Positions 30,152 through 39,236 of a stretch of DNA of 64,000 bases are shown in pieces. The notes under the pieces were generated by a model that worked only from the letters and a program-made list of their open reading frames with translations, was not told the origin of the DNA and did no database searches. Numbering within the stretch: the stretch's first letter is position 1; each line of letters begins with the position of its first letter. The stretch is from Candidatus Limivivens merdigallinarum (GTDB lineage Bacteria; Bacillota; Clostridia; Lachnospirales; Lachnospiraceae), in NCBI GenBank assembly GCA_018713105.1, contig DVFT01000139.1, positions 1 through 64,000 on the forward strand, in the 5' to 3' direction. A program made the translations under genes and the position numbers.

Positions 30152-31132
30152 ATGATGAAGAAAAAATTTGCTGTTTTGATGATGATGGGACTTGTCGTAT
30201 CCTCCATGATCCTTCCGGTATCTGCGGAAGAAGGAGATACCTACAAGATCGGTGTTTGCCAGTTAATGGAGCACACCGCTTTGGATGCTGCCTATGAGGG
30301 ATTCCTGGAAGGTTTGAAGGAGGCTGGCTATGAAGAGGGTGTCAATCTGGAGATCGACATGAATAATGCCCAGGGCGACCAGTCCAACTGCGCAACCATC
30401 GCTGCAAAACTGAAAAATGAGGACTGTGACCTGGTTCTTGCCATCGCTACGCAGGCAGCTCAGGCATGTGCCAATGAGATCACCGATACTCCGATCGTGA
30501 TTACGGCGGTGACGGATCCTGCAGAATCAGGGCTTGTTGACTCAAATGAAGCGCCTGGCGCGAACTTGACCGGAACTTCGGATCTGACCCCAGTGGCTTC
30601 CCAGATTGCAATGATTCAGAAACTGGTTCCAGATGCCAAGACGGTAGGCGTATTTTACAATTCCAGTGAAACGAACTCCAAGCTTCAGGCAGATATGGCG
30701 ATTGAAGCAGGAGAAGAACTGGGATATACCATGGAAACCTATACGGTATCTGCAACCAATGAAATCCAGCAGGTAATGGAATCTATGGTAGGTAAGGTAG
30801 ACGCACTCTATATTCCTACGGACAACATGTTAGCCTCCAATATGCCCACAGTTGCACTGGTTGCGAATCCGGCGAAGATTCCGGTAATCTGCGGTGAGAG
30901 CGGCATGGTGGAAAATGGAGGCTTGATTACCAACGGTATCAATTATCATGATTTAGGTGTGCTGACAGGACAGCAGGCTGCCAAGATTTTGGAAGGTGCT
31001 GATCCGGCAGAGATGCCGATTGAATATTGTGATGAAAGCAGTTATACCTATACCATCAACGAAGATACTGCAGCTGAAATTGGAATTGAGATTCCGGAAG
31101 AATTTCTTGGCGGGGAGAATGCTGAATCATGA
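30152..31132 (+). CDS. ABC transporter substrate-binding protein (TrpX-like family)
   Basis: Signal peptide; YKIGVCQLMEHTALDAAYEGFLEGLKEAGY; followed by permease and ATPase. Confidence 0.85.
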   Translation: MMKKKFAVLMMMGLVVSSMILPVSAEEGDTYKIGVCQLMEHTALDAAYEGFLEGLKEAGYEEGVNLEIDMNNAQGDQSNCATIAAKLKNEDCDLVLAIATQAAQACANEITDTPIVITAVTDPAESGLVDSNEAPGANLTGTSDLTPVASQIAMIQKLVPDAKTVGVFYNSSETNSKLQADMAIEAGEELGYTMETYTVSATNEIQQVMESMVGKVDALYIPTDNMLASNMPTVALVANPAKIPVICGESGMVENGGLITNGINYHDLGVLTGQQAAKILEGADPAEMPIEYCDESSYTYTINEDTAAEIGIEIPEEFLGGENAES

Positions 31133-32058
31133 GTATCCTGTTAGCAATGTTCAGCGCTGTTTCCCAGGGGATGCTCTGGGCAATGTTGGCGCTGGGAGTA
31201 TATATTACATTCCGTCTGCTCGATTTTGCAGATTTGACCTGTGAAGGGAGCTTTGCCCTTGGCGGCTGCGTCAGCGCAGTGCTCACGGTAAACCTTCACA
31301 TGAATCCATACTTAAGCCTGCTCTGCGGCTTCCTGGCGGGAATGATTGCCGGGCTGGTGACAGGAGTGCTGAATACGAAACTTAAGATCCCTCCGATCCT
31401 GGCAGGAATCCTTTCCATGATTTCCTTGTATTCTATCAATCTCCGGATTATGCTGAATCAAGCAAACGTTCCGATCAATATCAGGGAGGAAGGGGTATCC
31501 AGCATCGTTACGGCGATTCAGGATCTCCTGCCGGAATCCATCACCTCTATGAGCCAGACCCAAAACGTCATCACCCTTTGTATTGGACTTTTGTTCTGTG
31601 TCCTTTCTGTGGCGGTGTTATATTGGTTTTTTGGCACGGAGATGGGATCTGCAATCCGTGCTACAGGAAATAACGAAAAAATGATCCGTGCTTTGGGGGT
31701 CAACACAGATACCACCAAGATCATCGCCTTGGCAATCAGCAACGGCTTTATCGCTTTGTCCGGAGCTTTAGTGGCTCAAGCCCAGAAGGTGGCCGATGTG
31801 GGAATGGGGACGGGCGCCATTGTCATCGGTCTTGCCTCCATTGTGATTGGGGAAGTGCTTTTTAGCAAAGTAATCAGCTTTAAGTGGAAACTGGTCAGTA
31901 TTGTAGTTGGTTCCATCATTTACCGTGTGATAGTTGCCATTGTGCTTCAGCTTGGCTTACGTTCCAGCGACCTGAAGCTGCTTACAGCCATCCTGGTGGC
32001 AGCAGCCCTGTCAATTCCGAGGCTGCTTCCCAAAAAGAATAAAAAGGGGGTGGCATAA
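31129..32058 (+). CDS. ABC transporter permease
   Basis: Multi-TM; GVYITFRLLDFADLTCEGSFALGG...ALSGALVAQAQKVADVGMGTGAIVIGLASIVIGE. Confidence 0.88.
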   Translation: MSILLAMFSAVSQGMLWAMLALGVYITFRLLDFADLTCEGSFALGGCVSAVLTVNLHMNPYLSLLCGFLAGMIAGLVTGVLNTKLKIPPILAGILSMISLYSINLRIMLNQANVPINIREEGVSSIVTAIQDLLPESITSMSQTQNVITLCIGLLFCVLSVAVLYWFFGTEMGSAIRATGNNEKMIRALGVNTDTTKIIALAISNGFIALSGALVAQAQKVADVGMGTGAIVIGLASIVIGEVLFSKVISFKWKLVSIVVGSIIYRVIVAIVLQLGLRSSDLKLLTAILVAAALSIPRLLPKKNKKGVA

Positions 32059-32852
32059 TGCTGTTGCTTCAGAATATACACAAAACGTTTAATCTGGGTA
32101 CCGTAAATGAAAAAAAGGCGTTAAATGGAGTGGAACTGCATTTGAATGCCAAGGATTTTGTCACAGTCATCGGCGGGAATGGTGCTGGAAAATCCACTAT
32201 GCTGAATATGATCGCGGGTGTCTATCCCATTGATGAGGGCAGGATTGTCCTAAACGGCAGGGATATGACCAAACAGCCAGAATATGTAAGGGCAAAATAC
32301 TTAAGCCGCGTTTTCCAGGATCCTATGATGGGGACTGCTTCCAATATGCAGATTGATGAAAATCTGGCTTTGGCTCATCGCCGTGGAAAGAAAAGAGGGC
32401 TTTCCTGGGGAATCACAAAGGAGGAACATGATCTGTTCCGCGAGAAGCTTAAAATTCTGGGACTGGGGCTTGAAGACCGCATGACCTCAAAGGTGGGACT
32501 CCTTTCAGGAGGACAGAGACAGGCGCTGACTCTTTTGATGGCGACGCTGATTAAACCGGAGCTGCTGCTCTTAGATGAACATACCGCAGCCCTGGATCCG
32601 AAAACGGCAGCCAATGTTTTGTCGGTGACGGAGACGATTATCCGGGAGGAACAGCTTACCGCGATTATGGTCACCCACAATATGAAGGATGCTATCCGTT
32701 TTGGAAACCGCCTGATCATGATGCATGAGGGGCAGATTATCTACGACGTGGCGGGTGAAGAGAAAAAACGCCTGGATGTAAACGATCTTCTGGACAAATT
32801 CGAACAGGCGAGCCATGGGGAATTTGCTAACGACAGAATGATGTTAGGTTGA
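32058..32852 (+). CDS. ABC transporter ATP-binding protein
   Basis: GGNGAGKSTMLNMIAG, LSGGQRQALTLLMA, LLLDEHTAALD. Confidence 0.93.
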   Translation: MLLLQNIHKTFNLGTVNEKKALNGVELHLNAKDFVTVIGGNGAGKSTMLNMIAGVYPIDEGRIVLNGRDMTKQPEYVRAKYLSRVFQDPMMGTASNMQIDENLALAHRRGKKRGLSWGITKEEHDLFREKLKILGLGLEDRMTSKVGLLSGGQRQALTLLMATLIKPELLLLDEHTAALDPKTAANVLSVTETIIREEQLTAIMVTHNMKDAIRFGNRLIMMHEGQIIYDVAGEEKKRLDVNDLLDKFEQASHGEFANDRMMLG

Positions 32853-32894
32853 GATTCTGATTTTGCAAAAAAATAAGATTTTGAGGAGTTATAA

Positions 32895-32924
32895 AGGGCT
32901 TTCAGGAAACTGGAAGCTCTTTTT
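32895..32924 (+). terminator. intrinsic terminator after ABC operon
   Basis: GGGCTTTCAG-gaaa-CTGGAAGCTC-TTTTT. Confidence 0.8.
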
Positions 32925-32996
32925 GCTTGCGCATTTGCGCAGTTTCCGATATGATAGTAGTAATAGAAGCTCAGCGGATAGGCAGGGGGAACATGT

Positions 32997-34463
32997 ATGA
33001 AATGCAGAAGATGCGGAACTTATTTTGATTACGACAAAACCTATGGAATCTGCCCCAAATGTGTGGCTTATAACCGTCCGGACGGGGCAGAAAGAGAGGA
33101 AAAGTGGGGAGGCTGGTCGGGAACCGATTATCATCCGCCGGTGCTCTCCGGCAGTATGGAGGAACTCTACGGAGAACTGTACTCCAAAGATGCTGCGGGA
33201 AGGAAGAAACATAGGAAGCATACAGGATCCGGAAAAAAGAATGGGGCAGCCGGACCTGACAAAAATGCCGGGAAGAGTAAATCTGCCGGAATGAATGCTT
33301 CCAGACAAAAGATTTCCGGGCAGGGCGCTTCTGGACGGAACACTTCCAGACCGAATGCACCGGCGGGCAGGGCGGAGTTTTCAAGACATCCTCGGAAGCG
33401 AAAAAGGCTCCTCTGGGCAGCTATATTTGTGATTCTGTTCCTGGCTGTAGGCAGTGCCCTGTCAACCTACAAGCAGCTTGAGAGAGAAAAGACTTACTCA
33501 TGTGAGGATTATCTGGGGGAAGTGGACTACGGCGAAGCGGACGTTTCCTACGAGGAACCTGAGAATGTTGATGGCGGGGATGGTTTCGGGAGTAACAGAG
33601 AAGCTGTAGAGACGGAGGCACTATCCATGGAGGAAACGGAAACCGAGGGCTTCCAGCCAGCGGGAAATTCGGTAAGCCTTGAGGATCAGAAGCTAACGCT
33701 CACCTTCTACGAGCCGGTGGTTTTTGATACGGCTAAGACTCGCAGCGCCTTGGGAGAGGGGTATGTTCTGGTGGGATATCCCATCTCTTCGGATCTGGCG
33801 GTGGAAAATGACTATGATGAGCGGCAGCTCCAGATTTACCTGAAAAGCGGGGAATTCTACCATTATCCGGTCTATCCGTTCCAGCTTGAGGAGGCAGGAA
33901 TTGACGTTCCATGGTGTGAAACCGCATCCTCTCTTTCTTATGGGGAGGACATCTATCTTTGTTTTGCCGTGAGGGAAGAAGAGGCTGATCAGCGCCAGCT
34001 TCTGGTCCAGTTTCAGGAGCCAGCCGAGAAAGAAGGATATTATCGTACGGTGAGCCAGTATCTGGTGAACTGCGAAACGACGCCTTCTTTCACTTCGCAG
34101 GAACTGGGAACACAACCGGAAGCAATGCAGTGCCATGATCCGGAACTTACCTTCGTGGAGGAGACAGGAACCACCAGGCAGTACCGCCTGAGCCAGGAAT
34201 TTACCGCTCCCTGGGATCGGGTCATCTACCTTTTTGAGATGGTTCCTTTTGCAGAAGACGCGGAAGGATTGGGGGAAGTGAAGATTCAGGAGCCGGTTCT
34301 TGATTATGAAGATGAGTTTTATCTGGAAAAGCTGCCCATCCTTCCATGCGGAGTGAGCGGTATCATGGAATTGGACTTAGAGGTGTCCGTCGGTGTAAAA
34401 CAGATTGCCTTATATCTTTCAAATTCGGAAGAGGAATTTCAATGGAAGCTTACGCTTCCTTAA
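32997..34463 (+). CDS. zinc-ribbon, single-TM hypothetical protein
   Basis: CRRCGTYFDYDKTYGICPKC; Lys/Ser/Gly-rich linker; TM LLWAAIFVILFLAVGSAL. Confidence 0.65.
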   Translation: MKCRRCGTYFDYDKTYGICPKCVAYNRPDGAEREEKWGGWSGTDYHPPVLSGSMEELYGELYSKDAAGRKKHRKHTGSGKKNGAAGPDKNAGKSKSAGMNASRQKISGQGASGRNTSRPNAPAGRAEFSRHPRKRKRLLWAAIFVILFLAVGSALSTYKQLEREKTYSCEDYLGEVDYGEADVSYEEPENVDGGDGFGSNREAVETEALSMEETETEGFQPAGNSVSLEDQKLTLTFYEPVVFDTAKTRSALGEGYVLVGYPISSDLAVENDYDERQLQIYLKSGEFYHYPVYPFQLEEAGIDVPWCETASSLSYGEDIYLCFAVREEEADQRQLLVQFQEPAEKEGYYRTVSQYLVNCETTPSFTSQELGTQPEAMQCHDPELTFVEETGTTRQYRLSQEFTAPWDRVIYLFEMVPFAEDAEGLGEVKIQEPVLDYEDEFYLEKLPILPCGVSGIMELDLEVSVGVKQIALYLSNSEEEFQWKLTLP

Positions 34464-34573
34464 GATTGGCAATTTTTTGACAAGAATCCTGAATGCCCGA
34501 TAAAACCAGTCTTTTTTTTCAAGTGTTGATGTGGAAATGGATAAAATTATTAAAAAAAATACAAGGCGTATTG

Positions 34574-34602
34574 TTGAGAATCACGATGCTTTATGTTATA
34601 AT
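34574..34602 (+). promoter_or_regulatory. promoter upstream of the His-rich protein / CODH-ACS cluster
   Basis: TTGAGA-N17-TATAAT. Confidence 0.7.
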
Positions 34603-34680
34603 ACAGCCAAATGAGTAAGAATGAGTACCATGTGTCAATTTTTTAACAAAAACGTGATGATTTAAGGAGGCATTCTGGTT

Positions 34681-34998
34681 ATGCATATCATTAAAGATGA
34701 AAACGGCAACATTCTTCCACACGGTTCCCACGGTCATGCTCATGAGCATGAACATGCCGAGTGTAATGGATGCGGGGGCTGCGGTGAGAAGAGTCCCAAG
34801 GAACAGCTGACCGCTTTGTTGGGATATATGCTTTCCCACAATGAAAGCCATGCCAAAGAGCTGGACGATATGGCGGCAAAGCTTCAGCAGGCAGGGATGG
34901 CAGATGCTGCCGAGCAGATCCGCAAGGGAGTTGCAGAATTCCAGAAGGGAAATATGTATTTAAGCCTTGCTCTTTCTATGGTGAAGGAGCAGCAGTGA
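34681..34998 (+). CDS. small His/Cys-rich putative metal-binding protein
   Basis: MHIIKDENGNILPHGSHGHAHEHEHAECNGCGGCGEK followed by a helical C-terminus; AAGGAGG upstream. Confidence 0.8.
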   Translation: MHIIKDENGNILPHGSHGHAHEHEHAECNGCGGCGEKSPKEQLTALLGYMLSHNESHAKELDDMAAKLQQAGMADAAEQIRKGVAEFQKGNMYLSLALSMVKEQQ

Positions 34999-35084
34999 CG
35001 GCAGTGTGAGTGAGACAGTAAGGCGATATTCCTGAAATATGCAGCCTGAGTGGCGGCAGATTTTCGCGGTAAGGAGGTGTGACC

Positions 35085-35276
35085 ATGTGCCTTGCAACTG
35101 TATATAAGAAACAGGAGGAACCATCCAGCATCCTGCTGGAATATGTGAGCAGGATTGATGTGGACGGTACGACTATCACGCTTACCGACGTGATGGGAGA
35201 GGTAAGAAAGGTGGAGGGAACCATCAAGATGGTGGATCTTGCCAACAGCAAAGTAGTGATTAACTGCGCAGAGTAA
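35085..35276 (+). CDS. CooT-like nickel-binding protein
   Basis: MCLATVYKKQ...ISRIDVDGTTITLTDVMGE-type short protein with the N-terminal Met-Cys of the CooT family; upstream of CODH genes. Confidence 0.75.
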   Translation: MCLATVYKKQEEPSSILLEYVSRIDVDGTTITLTDVMGEVRKVEGTIKMVDLANSKVVINCAE

Positions 35277-35349
35277 TGCGGTTAATCCGGCAGGGACTGT
35301 GTCAGGTACCGTTCCTGCCGGCATGATAAAACTTAGGAGGTATTTAAAA

Positions 35350-36270
35350 ATGAAAAAAATGTCAGAACTGATGCAAGAAAAACAGCTCCTTTCTTTCGAG
35401 CTGTTCCCGCCCAAGACGGACAAGGGAATGGAGAACCTTCCGGGAACCATCGAGAAACTCTGTGAGTTCAAACCGGAATACATTTCCTGTACATACGGAG
35501 CAGGCGGAACCAATGTGGGCAAGAATATGGACGTATGTAAGATGATCCAGGATGCCGGCACTACACCGGTTACCCACTTTACCTGCATCGGAAATACCCG
35601 CGAGGGAATCAAAGAACAGCTGCAGAATTACCTGGACAACGGCGTTGACCATATGCTGGCACTTCGCGGCGACCTTCCCTTTGGCTGGACCGGAACCGGC
35701 GGAGATTTCAAGTATGCAACCGACCTGGTAGCTTTTGTGCGTAAGGAGTTCGGCGATAAATTTGAGATCGCAGTTGCAGGTTCTCCGGAAGGACACATTG
35801 CATGCAGAAGCCTGGAATCTGATATCGCAGTTCTGAAACAGAAACAGGACAACGGAGCTGACTACATCATGACTCAGCTTTGCTGGGATATGGAGCAGTT
35901 CAAATATTGGCTGGATGCCATCTACACCGCTGGAGTTACCATGCCGGTAGACGTAGGTATCATGCCGATCCTGGACCAGGCAGCTACCATCAACATGGCG
36001 CTTTCCAGAAATGCCTGCGTAATGCCGCGTGAGCTCTGCGAGATCATCTCCAAATACTGGATCTTCCCGAATCCGTTCGACAAAGAGCCGTTCGACGCAA
36101 ATGCGGCTCAGAAGAAAGAAGACTTCAAGAAAGCCGGTATCGAATATACCATCAAACAGATCGACGAATACCGCGCACTGGGAATCAACGGCATCCATCT
36201 GTATGCCCTGAATAAATGGAAAGATGTGACGGATATCATCAATATGTCCGGTATCCGTACTCTGGTATAA
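35350..36270 (+). CDS. metF: methylenetetrahydrofolate reductase
   Basis: LLSFELFPPKTDKGMENL; HFTCIGNTREGIKEQL; LALRGDLPFG. Confidence 0.93.
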   Translation: MKKMSELMQEKQLLSFELFPPKTDKGMENLPGTIEKLCEFKPEYISCTYGAGGTNVGKNMDVCKMIQDAGTTPVTHFTCIGNTREGIKEQLQNYLDNGVDHMLALRGDLPFGWTGTGGDFKYATDLVAFVRKEFGDKFEIAVAGSPEGHIACRSLESDIAVLKQKQDNGADYIMTQLCWDMEQFKYWLDAIYTAGVTMPVDVGIMPILDQAATINMALSRNACVMPRELCEIISKYWIFPNPFDKEPFDANAAQKKEDFKKAGIEYTIKQIDEYRALGINGIHLYALNKWKDVTDIINMSGIRTLV

Positions 36271-36310
36271 TCTGACTTTTGAGAGATAAGACAAAAAGGA
36301 GGTGCTTCCA

Positions 36311-37081
36311 ATGGCACATGTGATAGCCGTCGCCGGAAAAGGCGGCGTAGGAAAGACCACGCTCTGCGGCCTGTTGATCCAGTATCTCTGTGAAAAGGGC
36401 AAACGCCCTGTATTGGCGGTAGATGCAGATGCAAACTCCAACCTGAACGAAGTGTTGGGCGTGGAGGTGGAGATGACTCTGGGAGAAGTCCGGGAGGAAG
36501 TCGAGCGTTCTGCGGATGGTGCAGCCAACAAAATTCCGGCTGGCATGACAAAGGCTGATTATATGGAAATGATGGTGAATCGCTGCCTGATCGAAGATGA
36601 TGACTTTGATATGCTGGTCATGGGAAGAACCCAGGGAAAAGGATGTTATTGTTTTGTAAATGGCCTTCTTCAGGCTCAGCTTGCAAAGCTGACGCCTAAT
36701 TATCCCTACATGGTGGTGGATAATGAAGCAGGCATGGAACACATCAGCAGAGGAATCCTGCCGAAAGTGGATACGATCATCCTGGTCAGCGACTGTTCCA
36801 GAAGAGGAGTCCAGGCTGTGGGCCGTATCCGAGACCTCATTGAAGAGTGCCAGCTCAATCCGACTTCCATCGGGCTCATCGTCAACCGTGCCCCGGATGG
36901 GAAATTAAATGCGGGCACCATGGAAGAAATTGAAAAGCAAGGCTTAACCCTTCTTGGAGTTGTGCCTCAGGATGCGACTGTCTATGAGTACGACTGTGAT
37001 GGGAAGCCGACCACACAGCTTCCAGCAGATTCCCCAGTACGCCAGGCTCTCTACCGCGTCCTGGACAAGCTGAACTTTTGA
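36311..37081 (+). CDS. cooC: CO dehydrogenase maturation ATPase CooC
   Basis: MAHVIAVAGKGGVGKTTLCGLL; CxC motif in GKGCYCFVNGLL. Confidence 0.9.
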   Translation: MAHVIAVAGKGGVGKTTLCGLLIQYLCEKGKRPVLAVDADANSNLNEVLGVEVEMTLGEVREEVERSADGAANKIPAGMTKADYMEMMVNRCLIEDDDFDMLVMGRTQGKGCYCFVNGLLQAQLAKLTPNYPYMVVDNEAGMEHISRGILPKVDTIILVSDCSRRGVQAVGRIRDLIEECQLNPTSIGLIVNRAPDGKLNAGTMEEIEKQGLTLLGVVPQDATVYEYDCDGKPTTQLPADSPVRQALYRVLDKLNF

Positions 37082-37178
37082 CAGACTGCCGCCTCCTGAT
37101 GCAAAGGAAAGTACGCTCTGCGAATCTTTCTTTGAAGAAAATTGATGTTCGGAAGGCGGCATATCTTGCGTGAATAAT

Positions 37179-37215
37179 CTTCCTGCAAACATATGCCGGT
37201 AGCAGGAAGTTTTAT
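37179..37215 (+). terminator. intrinsic-terminator-like hairpin between cooC and cooS
   Basis: CTTCCTGC-N15-GCAGGAAG-TTTTATT. Confidence 0.6.
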
Positions 37216-37317
37216 TAAAAAGTGAATCATCCCCCGGGGGCGGATGAAAATGTGTATAGATAAATGACGATAGAGAAAGCCCCTTATTTTACCCAAATGA
37301 AAAAAAGGAGGTTCATA

Positions 37318-39210
37318 ATGGGAAACTTTAAATTGACAACCGTTGAAGAGATGGAAGCCGCTACCAATAAGCTTCTTGAGACTGGTGCAAAGGTGGGCGC
37401 CGATGCATGGCAGTACCGTGTAAAGAACCAGACTCCTCATTGTAAATTCGGTGAGCAGGGTATCTGCTGCCGTATCTGTTCTATGGGACCTTGCCGCATT
37501 ACTCCGAAGGCGCCGAGAGGTATCTGCGGATGCGACGCTCATGGAATTGTTGGCCGTAACTTCCTGAAATTTACGGCAGGCGGTGCAGCTACGCACTCTG
37601 ACCATGGACGTGAAATCTGCCACACCCTGCACTGTGCATCTCCGGATGGCGCATACAAAATCAAGGATGAGGCAAAGCTTTTGAAACTGGCGAAAGAATT
37701 TGGCGTTGAGACCGAGGGAAGGGATATCTATGAGATTGCCCATGAAACCGCTGAAGCCGGACTTATGGAGTACGGAAAGCCCTTCGGTTATCAGAAATTC
37801 ACTGAGAGAATGCCTGCTTCCCAGAGAGATAGACTGTTGGAAAATGAAATGCTTCCAAGAGCAATTGACCGTGAGGTATCTTCTTCCCTGCATATGGCAC
37901 ATATGGGATGTTCTTCCTTGCCGGAAGCTCTCGTGAAACAGTCTGTTCGCTGTGGTATGGGCGATGGCTGGGGCGGTTCTATGATGGGAACCGAGTTCTC
38001 TGACGTCCTTTTCGGAACCCCGAAGCCCATTGATACAGAAGCAAACTTAGGCGTTATGGTTGCCGAGAATGTAAACATTGTTGTTCATGGTCATGATCCA
38101 AGCCTTTCCGAGATGATCTGTGAATACGCAGACGATCCGGAGATGATTGCATATGCGAAAGAGATGGGGGCAAAGGGCATCACCGTATCCGGCGTATGCT
38201 GTACCTCAAACGAAGTAGCAATGAGAAGAGGAATTCCGATGGCAGGTAACTTCCTGCAGCAGGAAAATGTCGTTCTCACCGGTGCCTGTGAGGCAATCGT
38301 TGTGGACGTACAGTGTATCTTCCCGGCTTTAGGGCCTTTGAGCAAATGTTTCCACACCAAGTTCATCACGACCTCCCCGATCGCACAGATGCCGGATTCT
38401 GAATTTATCCGTTTCAGCGCGGAGACAGCTGCAGAAAACGCAAAACTGATCGTTAAGACCGCAATCGAAAACTTCAAGAATAGAAAACCGGAACTGGTAT
38501 ACATTCCTGATATGAAGCAGAAAGCAACCGTTGGTTACTCTGTAGAGGCGATCGTAAAAGTTCTGGACGGTGTTACCAACTCTCAGGTAGATGAGACCGG
38601 AACTACCAAACCGCTTCTTGAGTGCATTACCTCCGGAGTTATCCGCGGAGCTGTGGCAATGGTTGGATGCAACAATCCGAAGATCCGTCCGGACTATGCC
38701 CACATTGAACTGATGAAGAAGCTGATCGCTAACGATATCATCGTAATCGCTTCTGGATGTTCTGCCCAGGCGGCTGCCAAGGCTGGTCTGATGGACAAAG
38801 AAGCCAAGAATATCTGCGGAGCTGGCCTGAAACGTGTTTGTGAGCTGGCTGATATTCCTCCGGTTCTCCATATGGGTTCCTGTGTGGATATTTCCCGTAT
38901 GATGAATCTGGCAGCGGAACTTTCCAAAGATTCCGGAATCCCCATTTATCAGCTTCCGGTAGTTGGATGTGCTCCAGAATGGATGTCTGAAAAAGCAGTC
39001 TCCATTGGTAACTATGTAGTTGGTACTGGTATTGATACCTTCCTTGGAGTAGATCCCTATGTTGCTGGTTCTGACCAGATGGCTGCTCTTCTGACGGATG
39101 GTCTGAGAAAATGGACTGGTGCGGCTTATACTGTAGAGAAAGACATTGACAAACTGGTTGACCTGATGATCGAACGGATCGAAGAGAAGAGAGAGGCTCT
39201 CGGAATCTAG
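37318..39210 (+). CDS. cooS: anaerobic carbon-monoxide dehydrogenase catalytic subunit
   Basis: HCKFGEQGICCRICSMGPCRITPKAPRGICGCDAHGIVGRNFLK; VGCNNPKIRPDYAH; AcsA/CooS family. Confidence 0.96.
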   Translation: MGNFKLTTVEEMEAATNKLLETGAKVGADAWQYRVKNQTPHCKFGEQGICCRICSMGPCRITPKAPRGICGCDAHGIVGRNFLKFTAGGAATHSDHGREICHTLHCASPDGAYKIKDEAKLLKLAKEFGVETEGRDIYEIAHETAEAGLMEYGKPFGYQKFTERMPASQRDRLLENEMLPRAIDREVSSSLHMAHMGCSSLPEALVKQSVRCGMGDGWGGSMMGTEFSDVLFGTPKPIDTEANLGVMVAENVNIVVHGHDPSLSEMICEYADDPEMIAYAKEMGAKGITVSGVCCTSNEVAMRRGIPMAGNFLQQENVVLTGACEAIVVDVQCIFPALGPLSKCFHTKFITTSPIAQMPDSEFIRFSAETAAENAKLIVKTAIENFKNRKPELVYIPDMKQKATVGYSVEAIVKVLDGVTNSQVDETGTTKPLLECITSGVIRGAVAMVGCNNPKIRPDYAHIELMKKLIANDIIVIASGCSAQAAAKAGLMDKEAKNICGAGLKRVCELADIPPVLHMGSCVDISRMMNLAAELSKDSGIPIYQLPVVGCAPEWMSEKAVSIGNYVVGTGIDTFLGVDPYVAGSDQMAALLTDGLRKWTGAAYTVEKDIDKLVDLMIERIEEKREALGI

Positions 39211-39236
39211 TTAAAAGCAAAGGTGGATTTGGAAGT

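Noticed and set aside
34611-34665. Short leader ORFs (MSKNEYHVSIF and MSTMCQFFNKNVMI) ahead of the His-rich protein
   Set aside because: Very short with no Shine-Dalgarno; overlap with the promoter-proximal region could be chance. Would need ribosome profiling.
35287-35321. CCGGCAGG/CCTGCCGG hairpin between the CooT-like gene and metF
   Set aside because: No T-tract, so not a terminator; possibly an mRNA stability element but nothing more can be claimed.
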